From NCBI RefSeq assembly GCF_049959315.1, contig NZ_CP188201.1: a stretch of 64,000 nt of DNA; one strand, 5' to 3'. The first letter of the stretch is position 1. Every line of letters begins with the position of its first letter. Positions 55,041 through 64,000 of this stretch are shown here, piece by piece. Below the pieces are notes generated by a model, which was given only the letters and a program-made list of their open reading frames with translations, ran no database searches and was not told the DNA's origin. The translations under genes and the position numbers were made by a program. This DNA comes from Serratia proteamaculans_D (GTDB taxonomy: Bacteria; Pseudomonadota; Gammaproteobacteria; Enterobacterales; Enterobacteriaceae).

Positions 55041-57677
55041 ATGAACGAACAATATTCGGCAATGCGAAGTAATGTCAGTATGCTCGGCAAATTGCTCGGC
55101 GATACCATCAAAGAAGCGCTGGGCGAGCATATTCTCGATCGCGTTGAAACTATCCGTAAGCTTTCCAAATCTTCACGTGCAGGTAACGAAGCGCATCGCC
55201 AGGAGCTGCTTTCTACCTTGCAGAACCTGTCCAACGACGAACTGCTGCCAGTGGCGCGCGCCTTCAGCCAGTTTCTCAATCTGACCAACGTCGCCGAGCA
55301 GTACCACAGCATTTCACCCAATGGCGAAGCTGCCAGTAACCCGGAAGCGTTGGCGCAGTTGTTCACCCGGCTGAAAGACAAAAAGCTCAGCACCAAAGAG
55401 CTGCAAAATGCGGTATCCCAGCTTTCCATCGAACTGGTGCTGACCGCGCACCCGACGGAAATCACCCGCCGCACCCTGATCCACAAGCTGGTTGAGGTCA
55501 ACACCTGCCTCAGCCAACTCGACCATAACGATCTGGCCGACTACGAACGTAACAAGATCATGCGCCGCCTGCGCCAATTGGTCGCCCAGTCCTGGCATAC
55601 CGACGAGATCCGCAAACATCGCCCTTCCCCGATCGACGAAGCCAAATGGGGCTTTGCGGTGGTGGAAAACAGCCTGTGGGAAGGGGTACCTGCCTTCCTG
55701 CGTGAATTCAACGAACAGTTGGAAAACTCCATCGACTACAGCCTGCCGGCGGAAGCAGTGCCGGTACGTTTCACCTCCTGGATGGGCGGTGACCGCGACG
55801 GCAACCCGAATGTGACGGCTGAAATCACCCGCCACGTGCTGCTGCTCAGCCGTTGGAAGGCCTGCGACCTGTTCACCCGCGATATTCAGGTGCTGGTCTC
55901 CGAGCTGTCGATGACCGAATGTACTCCGGAACTGCGCGCACGGGCCGGTGGCGATGAAGTGCAAGAGCCGTACCGCGAGATCATGAAGCAATTGCGCAGC
56001 CAGTTGATGAGCTCTCAGGCTTATCTGGAAGGTCGCCTGAAGGGTGAGCGCGTACTGAAACCGCACGACCTGCTGGTGAATAACGAACAGCTGTGGGAAC
56101 CGCTGTTCGCCTGTTACCAGTCGCTGCAGGCCTGCGGCATGAGCATCATCGCCAATGGCCAGTTGCTCGATACCCTGCGTCGCGTGCGCTGCTTTGGCGT
56201 GCCGCTGGTACGGATCGACGTACGTCAGGAAAGCACTCGCCACACCGAGGCGATTGCCGAGCTGACCCGTTATCTGGGGCTGGGCGATTACGAAAGCTGG
56301 TCGGAAGCCGACAAGCAGGCGTTCCTGATCCGCGAACTGAACTCCAAACGCCCGCTGGTGCCGCTAAAATGGGAGCCGAGTGCCGACACCCAGGAAGTGC
56401 TGGAAACCTGTCGGGTCATTGCCGAAGCGCCGCAGGGTTCGATTGCCGCCTACGTGATTTCCATGGCGCGTACGCCTTCTGACGTGCTGGCGGTTCACCT
56501 GTTGCTGAAAGAAGCCGGTTGCCCGTTCGCCCTGCCGGTGGCCCCGCTGTTCGAAACCCTCGACGACCTGAACAATGCCGACGACGTGATGACCCAGTTG
56601 CTGAATATTGACTGGTACCGCGGCTTTATCCAGGGCAAACAAATGGTGATGATTGGCTATTCCGATTCGGCGAAAGACGCCGGGGTGATGGCCGCCTCCT
56701 GGGCGCAGTACCGCGCGCAAGACGCACTGATCAAAACCTGTGAAAAAGCCGGCGTGGCGCTGACGTTGTTCCACGGTCGCGGCGGCTCCATTGGCCGTGG
56801 TGGTGCTCCGGCGCATGCGGCACTGCTGTCGCAACCGCCGGGCAGCCTGAAAGGCGGCCTGCGCGTCACCGAACAGGGCGAAATGATCCGCTTCAAATTT
56901 GGCCTGCCGGAAGTCACCATCAGCAGCCTGGCGCTGTACACCGGTGCGATCCTGGAAGCCAACCTGTTGCCGCCGCCGGAGCCGAAAAAAGAGTGGCGTG
57001 CGCTGATGGATGACCTGTCAGACACCTCATGTAAAATGTATCGTGGTTACGTGCGTGAAAATCCGGAATTCGTGCCGTACTTCCGCGCTGCGACGCCGGA
57101 ACTGGAGCTGGGCAAGTTGCCGCTGGGTTCACGCCCGGCCAAGCGCAAGCCAAACGGCGGCGTTGAAAGCCTGCGTGCCATTCCATGGATCTTCGCCTGG
57201 ACGCAGAACCGCCTGATGCTGCCGGCCTGGCTGGGTGCCGGTGCCGGTTTGCAAGAGGCGGTGAAAGCTGGCAAGCAAGATCAACTGGAAGCCATGTGCC
57301 GCGACTGGCCATTCTTCTCCACCCGCATCGCGATGTTGGAAATGGTGTTCGCCAAGGCCGACCTGTGGCTGGCGGAATACTACGATCAGCGTCTGGTCGA
57401 CAAATCGCTGTGGCCACTGGGCCAGCAATTGCGCGACCAGTTGGCAAGCGACATCAAGGTGGTATTGACCATCGCCAATGACGCGCACCTGATGGAAGAC
57501 CTGCCATGGATCGCCGAATCCATTGCGCTGCGTAACGTGTATACCGATCCGCTGAACGTACTGCAGGCCGAACTGCTGCACCGTTCGCGTCAGCAGGAGC
57601 AACCGGATGCCCGCGTTGAACAAGCGCTGATGGTGACCATTGCCGGCGTCGCCGCCGGGATGCGTAACACCGGCTAG
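55041..57677 (+). CDS. ppc: Ppc: phosphoenolpyruvate carboxylase
   Basis: Anaplerotic carboxylation of PEP to oxaloacetate. It has 878 residues (E. coli 883). The catalytic histidine is in VLTAHPTEITRRT, the PEP-binding loop in SWMGGDRDGNPNVT, and the mobile glycine loop in FHGRGGSIGRGGAP. The C-terminus ends MRNTG, as in all PEP carboxylases. Start at 55041 (MNEQYSAMRSNV) fits E. coli. In E. coli ppc also follows argE. Confidence 0.97.
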   Translation: MNEQYSAMRSNVSMLGKLLGDTIKEALGEHILDRVETIRKLSKSSRAGNEAHRQELLSTLQNLSNDELLPVARAFSQFLNLTNVAEQYHSISPNGEAASNPEALAQLFTRLKDKKLSTKELQNAVSQLSIELVLTAHPTEITRRTLIHKLVEVNTCLSQLDHNDLADYERNKIMRRLRQLVAQSWHTDEIRKHRPSPIDEAKWGFAVVENSLWEGVPAFLREFNEQLENSIDYSLPAEAVPVRFTSWMGGDRDGNPNVTAEITRHVLLLSRWKACDLFTRDIQVLVSELSMTECTPELRARAGGDEVQEPYREIMKQLRSQLMSSQAYLEGRLKGERVLKPHDLLVNNEQLWEPLFACYQSLQACGMSIIANGQLLDTLRRVRCFGVPLVRIDVRQESTRHTEAIAELTRYLGLGDYESWSEADKQAFLIRELNSKRPLVPLKWEPSADTQEVLETCRVIAEAPQGSIAAYVISMARTPSDVLAVHLLLKEAGCPFALPVAPLFETLDDLNNADDVMTQLLNIDWYRGFIQGKQMVMIGYSDSAKDAGVMAASWAQYRAQDALIKTCEKAGVALTLFHGRGGSIGRGGAPAHAALLSQPPGSLKGGLRVTEQGEMIRFKFGLPEVTISSLALYTGAILEANLLPPPEPKKEWRALMDDLSDTSCKMYRGYVRENPEFVPYFRAATPELELGKLPLGSRPAKRKPNGGVESLRAIPWIFAWTQNRLMLPAWLGAGAGLQEAVKAGKQDQLEAMCRDWPFFSTRIAMLEMVFAKADLWLAEYYDQRLVDKSLWPLGQQLRDQLASDIKVVLTIANDAHLMEDLPWIAESIALRNVYTDPLNVLQAELLHRSRQQEQPDARVEQALMVTIAGVAAGMRNTG

Positions 57678-57694
57678 GTTGAGCGTTGTAAAAC

Positions 57695-57724
57695 ACGGCT
57701 CCTGTTCACAGGGGCCGTTTTTTT
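57695..57724 (+). terminator. Terminator after ppc
   Basis: ACGGCTCCTG-TTCA-CAGGGGCCGT followed by seven T residues, starting 17 bp after the ppc stop codon. Confidence 0.92.
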
Positions 57725-57740
57725 ATCCGTCGCAGATGGG

Positions 57741-58691
57741 TTATAAGGCACTCAGCCGCAGCGGCCGGTTGCCGTCAACTTCGGGATAATTCTCGAACGT
57801 ATGCCGTATCAACTGCCGTAACCATTGATTCGCCGCATCATCATGAAAATGCGGATGCCAATACTGACGCAGAGTAAAGGATGGCAGCAGGATAGGCGGT
57901 GGCAACAATGTGATGTGGCGACTCTGGGCAAAAATCAGCCCCAGTTCTAACGGCACCGTCGCAATCAGATCCGGATTTTGCTCCAGTAAAAACGGAATGG
58001 TCAGAAAATGCGGGGTGGTCAGGCATATATTGCGCCGTATCTCCAACTGTTCCAGCACCGCGTCATAGCAGGCCCCCAACCGGCCAGGATATTTGACCGC
58101 CACATGAGGCAAGGACTCAAAGAGCTCGCGCGTGATGCCCTTGTGTAATTGGCTATTGTGGCTACTGCCCAGCACCACAAAGGTGTGATCATAAAGCCGT
58201 TGCTGAAACAACACTTCCGCCGGTGAGGGAAAGGCCCCCACCGCCAAATCCAGCTCCCCTCCGGCCAGCGCCTGCTCCATCTGCTCCGGTGGGATCTGCA
58301 CGCTGCGCAGCGTGCAGCGCGGAGCCAATTGCCGAAACTGCCTCAGCAACGTTGGCAGCATCACCACCTCCCCCAGGTCGGTCAAGGCCAGGGTAAATTG
58401 GCGCCGCGCCAAGGCGGGTTCAAAAGGGGTCGGCGACTGGATATGCTGACGAACTTCCAACAATATCCGGCCGATCGGCGCGCGCAGCTGCAAGGCTCTG
58501 GGGGTTGGCTCCATGCCAACCGCCCCTTTGATAAACAGAGGATCGGCAAAGAAAGTCCGCAAACGCGCCAGCGCATGGCTTACCGCACTTTGAGAAAGAC
58601 CGAGCTTTTGCGCCGCGTATGTAACATTTTTTTCACACAAAAGCGCATCAAAAACAATGAGGAGATTTAAATCAAGTCCTTTCATATGCAT
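57741..58691 (-). CDS. LysR-type regulator (NodD/NahR-like) beside the Rieske oxygenase genes
   Basis: Regulator of 316 residues. The N-terminal HTH (VTYAAQKLGLSQSAVSHALARLR) and FADPLFIKG are typical of the NodD/NahR/LinR branch, many of which sense aromatic compounds. A LysR substrate-binding domain follows. I chose the ATG at 58691 since AGGAG lies nine bases upstream; the ATG at 58700 abuts AGGAG. It is divergent from the oxygenase operon with a 118-bp shared region, so it is its likely regulator. The inducer is unknown. Confidence 0.85.
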   Translation of the reverse strand: MHMKGLDLNLLIVFDALLCEKNVTYAAQKLGLSQSAVSHALARLRTFFADPLFIKGAVGMEPTPRALQLRAPIGRILLEVRQHIQSPTPFEPALARRQFTLALTDLGEVVMLPTLLRQFRQLAPRCTLRSVQIPPEQMEQALAGGELDLAVGAFPSPAEVLFQQRLYDHTFVVLGSSHNSQLHKGITRELFESLPHVAVKYPGRLGACYDAVLEQLEIRRNICLTTPHFLTIPFLLEQNPDLIATVPLELGLIFAQSRHITLLPPPILLPSFTLRQYWHPHFHDDAANQWLRQLIRHTFENYPEVDGNRPLRLSAL

Positions 58692-58809
58692 AGCATGCAT
58701 CTCCTGATGAATCTCTTCGCGTTGAATTTAACAATATAATTACATAGCTTGCAGGGAATGCAACGAGCTGCCTTTAGGCGGCCACAAAACCCCTACACAG
58801 GAGTGTGCT

Positions 58810-59847
58810 ATGTTTATTCGCAATACGTGGTATGTCGCTGCCTGGTCACATGAAATTCTCGACGATGCGCTGTTTGCTCGCACCATCATTGGTATTCCCA
58901 TCGTATTTTATCGGACCGAATCCGGGGCGGTGAAGGCACTCGAAGACCGTTGCTGCCATCGCGGCGCACCTTTGTCTTTAGGGATCCGTGAAGGGGACGA
59001 TATCCGCTGCATGTATCACGGGCTGAGATTCACTTCAGAAGGCGTCTGTGTTGAAGCCCCGCTGCAAAGCCGTTTACCCCCGCAAGCGCGGGTGCGTAGC
59101 TTCCCGGTGGTAGAACGCAATAACTGGATTTGGCTGTGGCCCGGTGACCCACAGTTGGCCGACCCGGCAACCATTCCCGACACGCCCTGGCTGGACTCGC
59201 CGCAATGGCGCTATATCCCCGGTTATCTGCATTATGACGTCAACTACCTGCTAATCTGCGACAACCTGCTCGACTTTTCCCATTTGCCCTACGTGCACAG
59301 CACCACCCTGGGTGGGAGTGAGGAATACGCCAACGTGCAGCCCAAAGTGGAGAAAATGGAAGACGGCGTTCGCATCACCCGCTGGCTGATGAATATGCCG
59401 CCGCCGCCGTTTGTCCGCGATATCGAAGGCTGCCCCGAACGGGTCGACCGCTGGAATATTTACCATTTCACCCTGCCGGGCATTCTGCGGATGGATTCCG
59501 GCGTCGCCCCGGCCGGTCAGGGTGCACCTGAGGGTAATCGCAATGGCGCTTTGGAATTTTACAGCTGTCAGGCGCTCACGCCGGAAACGGAAAACAGCAC
59601 CCACTATTTTTTCTGCCAGCCGCATAATTTTGCGCTGGATAAACCAGAGGTCACCGCGCAGATCCACCGCGCCATCCTGCAGGCCTTTGATGAAGATCGC
59701 GTGATTATCACCGCCCAACAACAGAGCCTGGCGCTGGCACCGGACTTCAAGATGCTGCCCTTTGCCATTGATGCCGCCCTGGCGCAGTTCCGCTGGCATG
59801 TCACGCAGCGTCTGGAGCAGGAAAATCACGCAGGGGAAACGCCATGA
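58810..59847 (+). CDS. VanA-like Rieske non-heme iron oxygenase, terminal oxygenase subunit
   Basis: Terminal oxygenase of 345 residues in the vanillate O-demethylase (VanA) group. The Rieske cluster ligands are C48-x-H50 and C67-x2-H70 (CCHRGAP and CMYHG). The mononuclear iron site is in DNLLDFSHLPYVH, with H158 and H163 and the bridging D155. Such enzymes demethylate or hydroxylate aromatic acids with electrons from a VanB-type reductase, encoded next with a four-base overlap. Vanillate is only one possible substrate. GGAG precedes the start. It lies between ppc and metF where E. coli has unrelated genes or none. Confidence 0.88.
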   Translation: MFIRNTWYVAAWSHEILDDALFARTIIGIPIVFYRTESGAVKALEDRCCHRGAPLSLGIREGDDIRCMYHGLRFTSEGVCVEAPLQSRLPPQARVRSFPVVERNNWIWLWPGDPQLADPATIPDTPWLDSPQWRYIPGYLHYDVNYLLICDNLLDFSHLPYVHSTTLGGSEEYANVQPKVEKMEDGVRITRWLMNMPPPPFVRDIEGCPERVDRWNIYHFTLPGILRMDSGVAPAGQGAPEGNRNGALEFYSCQALTPETENSTHYFFCQPHNFALDKPEVTAQIHRAILQAFDEDRVIITAQQQSLALAPDFKMLPFAIDAALAQFRWHVTQRLEQENHAGETP

Positions 59848-60785
59848 GGACGGTTAAGGTCGCCCGGCTTTATCACCTGACGGAAAACGTCATCGGCATT
59901 GAGCTAACGGCGGCCGACGATCGTCCCCTGCAGCCCTTTGCCGCCGGCGATCACCTGGATCTGCATTTACCTAATGGCCAGATCAGGCCCTATTCGTTAT
60001 GCAACGATCCTCACGAAACGCATCGCTACTGTCTGGGGATCGCTCTGGCCAGCGCTTCGCGTGGGGGGTCTTCCTATATTCATCAGCAATTGCGCGTAGG
60101 AGCACAACTGACCATTGGTGAACCGCGTTCACTGTTTCCTTTGGTGCCCGGCGCTCCGCACTACCGCTTTATTGCCGGGGGCATTGGCATTACCCCGATC
60201 CGCAGCATGATCCTGTGGTGTCAGCGGCACGGATATTTATGGCATTTGGATTGGTTTATCCGCTCTCACTACCCTGAGTCCTGGCTGGAGCCCTTGTTAG
60301 CGGCAGGAAACAGCGTACGGATCCATACCGCCAGCCAAACCCGTAGCCAGGACCTGGCGACAGCCATGAAGGCCATTGCGCCGAAGGAGCATATTTACTG
60401 TTGTGGGCCGGAGTCGCTGATGGAAGAAGTACAACGCCTTGCCCAGGCGCAGCAGATCCCTGCCGACCGGCTCCATTTCGAACGTTTTACTGTCAGCGAT
60501 GTTATCAGCGAGGAGGGAGAGGCTTTTGATATTGAATTGCAGCGCAGCGGTGGGCGTTATCGGGTGTTGCCGGGTATCTCGATTCTGGAAACTCTGGAAC
60601 AAAACGGCATCAATCTGCCTTTCAGTTGCCGTGAAGGGCTGTGTCGCAGTTGTGAGGTAACGCTGCTGGCGGGCGAAGCAGACCATCGGGATTATGTTTT
60701 AAGCGATGAAGAACGCGCCGCCAACCGTTCGATTCTAATCTGCGTTTCCCGCGCTCTTTCACCCACGCTGGTGCTGGATCTTTAA
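59844..60785 (+). CDS. VanB-like oxygenase reductase (flavin, NAD and 2Fe-2S domains)
   Basis: Electron transfer partner of the preceding oxygenase, 313 residues, class IA phthalate dioxygenase reductase type. The flavin domain has RPYSLCND (48-55), the NAD(P) domain has AGGIGITPIRSM (111-122) and CCGPESLM, and the C-terminal plant-type ferredoxin has C262, C267, C270 and C300 for the 2Fe-2S cluster. Its ATG overlaps the oxygenase stop (ATGA), a translationally coupled two-gene operon. A terminator follows. Confidence 0.9.
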   Translation: MRTVKVARLYHLTENVIGIELTAADDRPLQPFAAGDHLDLHLPNGQIRPYSLCNDPHETHRYCLGIALASASRGGSSYIHQQLRVGAQLTIGEPRSLFPLVPGAPHYRFIAGGIGITPIRSMILWCQRHGYLWHLDWFIRSHYPESWLEPLLAAGNSVRIHTASQTRSQDLATAMKAIAPKEHIYCCGPESLMEEVQRLAQAQQIPADRLHFERFTVSDVISEEGEAFDIELQRSGGRYRVLPGISILETLEQNGINLPFSCREGLCRSCEVTLLAGEADHRDYVLSDEERAANRSILICVSRALSPTLVLDL

Positions 60786-60804
60786 GCGGTCATCAGCAAA
60801 CAAC

Positions 60805-60838
60805 AATGCCGGCCAGAATATACTGACCGGCATTTTTT
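60805..60838. terminator. Terminator between the reductase gene and metF
   Basis: AATGCCGGCCAG pairs with CTGACCGGCATT (one mismatch), followed by TTTTTT, in the 52-bp gap between the convergent genes. Confidence 0.85.
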
Positions 60839-61740
60839 CAGGCGACCGCCACGGGACCTGGGCGCACGCCCAACGTATGGCAAATGGCATAACTCATCTC
60901 GGCGCGGTTCAACGTATAGAAGTGGAAATCCTTCACCCCTTCGCGGCTGAGAATTTTCACCATATCCATCGCGATATTGGCCCCGACCATTTTGCGGGTT
61001 TCGGCATCGTCGTCCAGCCCTTCAAACATGCTGGTCATCCAGCTCGGCACACGTACGTTAGTCATGGTGGCGAAACGCTGTAACTGCTTGAAGTTGGACA
61101 CCGGCAGAATGCCCGGTACGATTTCCACGTCAATGCCGGTCGCCACACAGCGGTCACGAAAACGCAGGTAGCTTTCCACATCAAAGAAGAACTGGGTAAT
61201 TGCGCGGTTGGCACCGGCATCGATTTTACGCTTCAGGTTAATCAGGTCCGCCTGCGGGCTTTTGGCTTCCGGATGCACTTCCGGGTAGGCCGCCACCGAG
61301 ATATCGAAATCGCCGACGTCTTTCAGCAGGGCCACCAAATCTGTGGCATACATATCGGGCTTACCGCCGCCCGGTGGCAGGTCGCCACGCAGCGCCACGA
61401 TATGGCGGATGCCACTGTTCCAGTAGTCGGTAGCAATCTCACGCAATTGAGCCGGGCTGGCGTCGATACAGGTCAGGTGCGGTGCTGCCTCCAGACCGGT
61501 ACGCTCCTTAATCCCTTTGATAATGCTGTGGGTACGATCGCGCTCGCCGGAGTTGGCACCATAGGTCACAGAGACAAATTTGGGTTTCAGGCTGCTCAGA
61601 CGATCGATGGACTGCCACAGGGTGTCTTCCATCTCGCTGGTACGCGGCGGGAAGAACTCGAATGATACGTTAATCTGGCCGTTTAACTCCGCCAGACTCT
61701 GATTCAGCGCTTCCCGCTGGTTTGCGTGAAAAAAACTCAT
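60838..61740 (-). CDS. metF: MetF: 5,10-methylenetetrahydrofolate reductase
   Basis: FAD/NADH enzyme that makes 5-methyltetrahydrofolate for methionine synthesis. It has 300 residues (E. coli 296). Conserved segments include VSFEFFPPRTSEME with the catalytic glutamate, VSVTYGANSGERDRT and ITQFFFDVESYLRF. Start at 61740. MetJ boxes lie 45-68 bp upstream. It follows metL on the same strand but is separated by the metL terminator and its own operator, as in E. coli. Confidence 0.97.
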   Translation of the reverse strand: MSFFHANQREALNQSLAELNGQINVSFEFFPPRTSEMEDTLWQSIDRLSSLKPKFVSVTYGANSGERDRTHSIIKGIKERTGLEAAPHLTCIDASPAQLREIATDYWNSGIRHIVALRGDLPPGGGKPDMYATDLVALLKDVGDFDISVAAYPEVHPEAKSPQADLINLKRKIDAGANRAITQFFFDVESYLRFRDRCVATGIDVEIVPGILPVSNFKQLQRFATMTNVRVPSWMTSMFEGLDDDAETRKMVGANIAMDMVKILSREGVKDFHFYTLNRAEMSYAICHTLGVRPGPVAVA

Positions 61741-61784
61741 ACCCTGTCCGCCTCTTATCGATCACTGTTTTGCTTTATCTTATT

Positions 61785-61808
61785 AAGCGTCTATACGTTT
61801 AGACGTCT
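61785..61808. promoter_or_regulatory. MetJ boxes upstream of metF
   Basis: Three tandem 8-bp boxes, AAGCGTCT, ATACGTTT and AGACGTCT; the last is a perfect match to the MetJ consensus. A weaker fourth unit (AGATAGAA) may follow to 61816. Confidence 0.88.
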
Positions 61809-61929
61809 AGATAGAAAATGCCGTATGTTGACTAAAGAGTCAACAGGAAACTGAGGGGAATAAGATGATTAATCCTCACCCGTTAAGAGAAAGAACTTCA
61901 CGTTCAGAATAAGAAGAATTATGGCAGGA

Positions 61930-61958
61930 AAAACGAAGGGCGCGGCAGATCCGCGCCC
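61930..61958 (-). terminator. Terminator after metL
   Basis: On the minus strand GGGCGCGG-ATCTG-CCGCGCCC is followed by TTCGTTTTTCC. Confidence 0.85.
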
Positions 61959-61967
61959 ACAAGAAAA

Positions 61968-64000
61968 TTAAAGCAGTTGCGCCAAACGGTTAAGGTCTGA
62001 CTGGATCGCACCGGCAGTGACGTCACGCCCGGCACCCGGCCCGCGGATCACCAACGGGTTGTCGCGGTACCAGCGGCTTTCGATAGCGAACACGTTATCG
62101 CACGGCAACAACGATGCCAGCGGATGTTCAGGCCGTACCGCTTCCACGCCGACTCGCGCCTTACCGTTGGCATCGAAACGCGCCACGTGGCGCAGCACCA
62201 GCCCCATTTCACTGGCGGCCTCAAAACGTTGCAGCATCTGCTGGTTCAACGCATCGCCGTTTTCGAAGAACTGATCGACGGAGCCCTGTTCGGCCCCCGC
62301 AGGCACCAGCGATTCGACTCGCACCTGATTCGGTTCAATATCGTAGCCCGCTTCTCGCGCCAGGATCACCAGCTTGCGCATCACGTCCTGGCCGGACAGG
62401 TCAACCCGCGGATCCGGTTCGGTCAGCCCCTGCTGCCAGGCCTGATCCACCAGCTCGGTGAACGGCACCGTGCCATCGAACTGCAGGAACAGCCAGGAAA
62501 GCGTGCCGGAAAAAATACCGCTAATCGCCAGAATGCTGTCGCCGCTGTCACGCAGGTCACGCACCGTATGGTTGACCGGCAGGCCGGCACCGACGGTCGC
62601 GTTATACAGCCAGTGACGACCGGTTTTGGCGAAGGCATCACGAATTTGACGATAATTATCGCTGCACGATGCGCCCGCCAGCTTGTTGGCACTGATCACA
62701 TGGAAGCCATAGCTGGCAAAATCCAGATACTGTTCGGCCAGTTCCTCACTGGCGGTCACGTCGAGCACCACCAGATCGTCGAACGGATGCGCACGCATCC
62801 ACAGGAACAAGGACTCTTCGTCCAGCTCCTGTGCTTCGTCCTCAAAGAACGCCAGGGCGCGGCTGGCATCCAGCCCATCATAATTGAGCAGGCTGCGGCG
62901 GCTGTCCACCACGCCCGCCAGGCTGAACTCAAAGCCGCTGCGGGCGGAAATATTTTTCTGCTCACGGGCAAACAGCTCCAGCCAGCGTGCGCCGATGTTG
63001 CCTTTACCGAACAGCACCAGGCCAATGCTTTTTTCGGCGCGGAACAGGGTCTGATGCAGGCCCTGGATCAGCAACGCAGTCGGCCCCTGACGCAGTACCG
63101 CGACCAGGCTGATACCGTCCTCGGCCTGCCAGATAAATTCTACCGGCTGGTCTTTCAACTGTTGATAGAAACGGTGACTGTGCAGCGGATTCTTGCAAAC
63201 GCCCGCGCCCACCAACGCCACCAGCGCCAGGCCTTCACGCAGCCGCAGTTCACCCGGTAATGCCGCATCCTGCAAGGTACGCAGCACGCTGTTCACCACT
63301 TCCGAGGTGTAGCACAGTTGAACCAGATTACGGTCAGGATGAATGCCGATCGCCAGCGGTTTGATTTGCGCGCGCTTAAGTACCAAATCCAGCTCTTTCT
63401 GCGCCAGTTTGAAGTCATGCTGGCTGGCAACGTTCAGCTCAATCAAACAGACGTCGTCATGGCTGGTGACAATCTTCGCGCCGGTGCCGGAAGCCAGCAC
63501 GCGTTCGATACGCGTTGAGCCTTGTTCCGGCTGATAGCTACAGCGCAGTTGCAGATCGATATCGCTGCCGGACACCGGCTGCAGGGTGCGAGTATGCAGC
63601 ACCGGTGCCGCCAGGCGAGCCAGTTCACTGGCTTCATCCAGACGCAGCAGTGGCAGCAGGCAGGCATCTTTTACCTTGCGTGGATCGGCGCTGTACACCC
63701 CGGCCACGTCGCTCCAAATGGTCACGCGCTCCGCACCGGCCAGCGCGCCGACCTGGGTAGCGGAATAGTCACTGCCGTTACGCCCCAACAGCACGGTTTC
63801 ACCGGCGTCGTTGCGTGAAATAAAGCCGGTCACCACCAGGCGTTTGCCCGGGTGCTGAGCCAGCAACTGTTGCAGCAATGGATAAGAGCGGCCCTCGTCA
63901 ACCTGGGGTTGAGCGGCACGTTCTGCGCGCAGGAAGTCACGCGCATCCAGCCAGGCGGCCTGCATATCCAGCTTGTTCAGTACCGCCGCCATCAGCCGCG
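61968..64000 (-). CDS. metL: MetL: bifunctional aspartokinase II/homoserine dehydrogenase II (5' end outside window)
   Basis: The visible part is the C-terminal 676 or so codons of a protein of about 810 residues in E. coli; the frame stays open through the right edge, so the N-terminal part is missing only because the window ends. The aspartokinase part has VTGFISRNDAGETVLLGRNGSDYSA and WSDVAGVYSADPRKV. ACT regions follow, then the homoserine dehydrogenase domain with LFGKGNIGARWLELF for NAD(P) binding and VGAGLPVNHTVRDL for the active site. In E. coli MetL is repressed by MetJ and not feedback-inhibited by threonine. metB probably lies beyond the edge. Confidence 0.96.
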   Translation of the reverse strand, partial: RLMAAVLNKLDMQAAWLDARDFLRAERAAQPQVDEGRSYPLLQQLLAQHPGKRLVVTGFISRNDAGETVLLGRNGSDYSATQVGALAGAERVTIWSDVAGVYSADPRKVKDACLLPLLRLDEASELARLAAPVLHTRTLQPVSGSDIDLQLRCSYQPEQGSTRIERVLASGTGAKIVTSHDDVCLIELNVASQHDFKLAQKELDLVLKRAQIKPLAIGIHPDRNLVQLCYTSEVVNSVLRTLQDAALPGELRLREGLALVALVGAGVCKNPLHSHRFYQQLKDQPVEFIWQAEDGISLVAVLRQGPTALLIQGLHQTLFRAEKSIGLVLFGKGNIGARWLELFAREQKNISARSGFEFSLAGVVDSRRSLLNYDGLDASRALAFFEDEAQELDEESLFLWMRAHPFDDLVVLDVTASEELAEQYLDFASYGFHVISANKLAGASCSDNYRQIRDAFAKTGRHWLYNATVGAGLPVNHTVRDLRDSGDSILAISGIFSGTLSWLFLQFDGTVPFTELVDQAWQQGLTEPDPRVDLSGQDVMRKLVILAREAGYDIEPNQVRVESLVPAGAEQGSVDQFFENGDALNQQMLQRFEAASEMGLVLRHVARFDANGKARVGVEAVRPEHPLASLLPCDNVFAIESRWYRDNPLVIRGPGAGRDVTAGAIQSDLNRLAQLL

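Noticed and set aside
62124..63260. 378-codon frame antisense to metL
   Set aside because: Shadow of metL; the length reflects GC-rich codons on the coding strand.

Overview
The window reads as chromosomal DNA of a member of the Enterobacterales, most like Serratia (Yersiniaceae). Nearly every protein is recognisable as an ortholog of an Escherichia coli protein, the ribosomal RNA operon is of gamma-proteobacterial type, ERIC palindromes are present, and the gene clusters (rpfR/rpfF, argCBGH, an intact ilvG, a peroxiredoxin-glutaredoxin gene beside oxyR) fit Serratia better than E. coli. No phage, insertion sequence, integrase or CRISPR array was seen. The species call is an inference from family knowledge; no search was run.

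Layout. 0-3.2 kb: a convergent pair encoding a cis-2-unsaturated fatty acid (BDSF/DSF) signalling module, the receptor and c-di-GMP enzyme RpfR and the synthase RpfF. 3.5-11.5 kb: the E. coli-like block yhjD, yhjE, (cdh), yhjG, pdeH, (tautomerase), kdgK, with a textbook sigma-28 promoter for the second c-di-GMP phosphodiesterase PdeH and a KdgR-like operator before kdgK. 11.5-23.4 kb: branched-chain amino acid synthesis, ilvC/ilvY divergent pair and the attenuated ilvLGMEDA operon. Two ERIC elements sit here, one in the ilvC leader and one between ilvE and ilvD. Between ilvA and ilvY is an accessory insert: a DUF2461 gene and a two-gene cassette that looks like a membrane-acting toxin with a multi-span membrane immunity protein. 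23.5-32.4 kb: an MFS transporter, yifB (comM), maoP, hdfR and the ytfQRT-yjfF sugar ABC transporter. 32.7-38.7 kb: a complete rRNA operon on the minus strand (16S, tRNA-Ile, tRNA-Ala, 23S, 5S, tRNA-Asp, tRNA-Trp). 38.7-48.9 kb: murI, btuB with a cobalamin riboswitch, trmA, yijD, fabR, sthA, oxyR, a Prx-Grx hybrid and a dihydrolipoamide dehydrogenase-like flavoprotein. 48.9-54.8 kb: argCBGH divergent from argE with paired ARG boxes. 55-64 kb: ppc, a LysR regulator divergent from a VanA/VanB-like Rieske oxygenase and reductase, metF with MetJ boxes, and metL, which runs off the right edge.

How the genes work together. IlvGM, IlvC, IlvD, IlvE and IlvA form the Ile/Val pathway; IlvY activates ilvC and the leader peptide ilvL attenuates the operon. 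ArgE, ArgC, ArgB, ArgG and ArgH cover much of arginine synthesis. OxyR lies next to its probable target, a Prx-Grx peroxidase, through an operator with exact tetranucleotide spacing. The rRNA operon has the upstream neighbours of E. coli rrnB (btuB-murI) and the downstream neighbours of E. coli rrnC (tRNA-Asp, tRNA-Trp, hdfR, maoP, yifB, ilv), so gene order here differs from E. coli by an rrn-rrn rearrangement.

The best candidates for something undescribed are the toxin/immunity-like pair at 14953-16526, the flavoprotein with a C-terminal Cys-x-x-Cys tail next to the Prx-Grx hybrid, and the possible small RNA or premature terminator upstream of rpfF.
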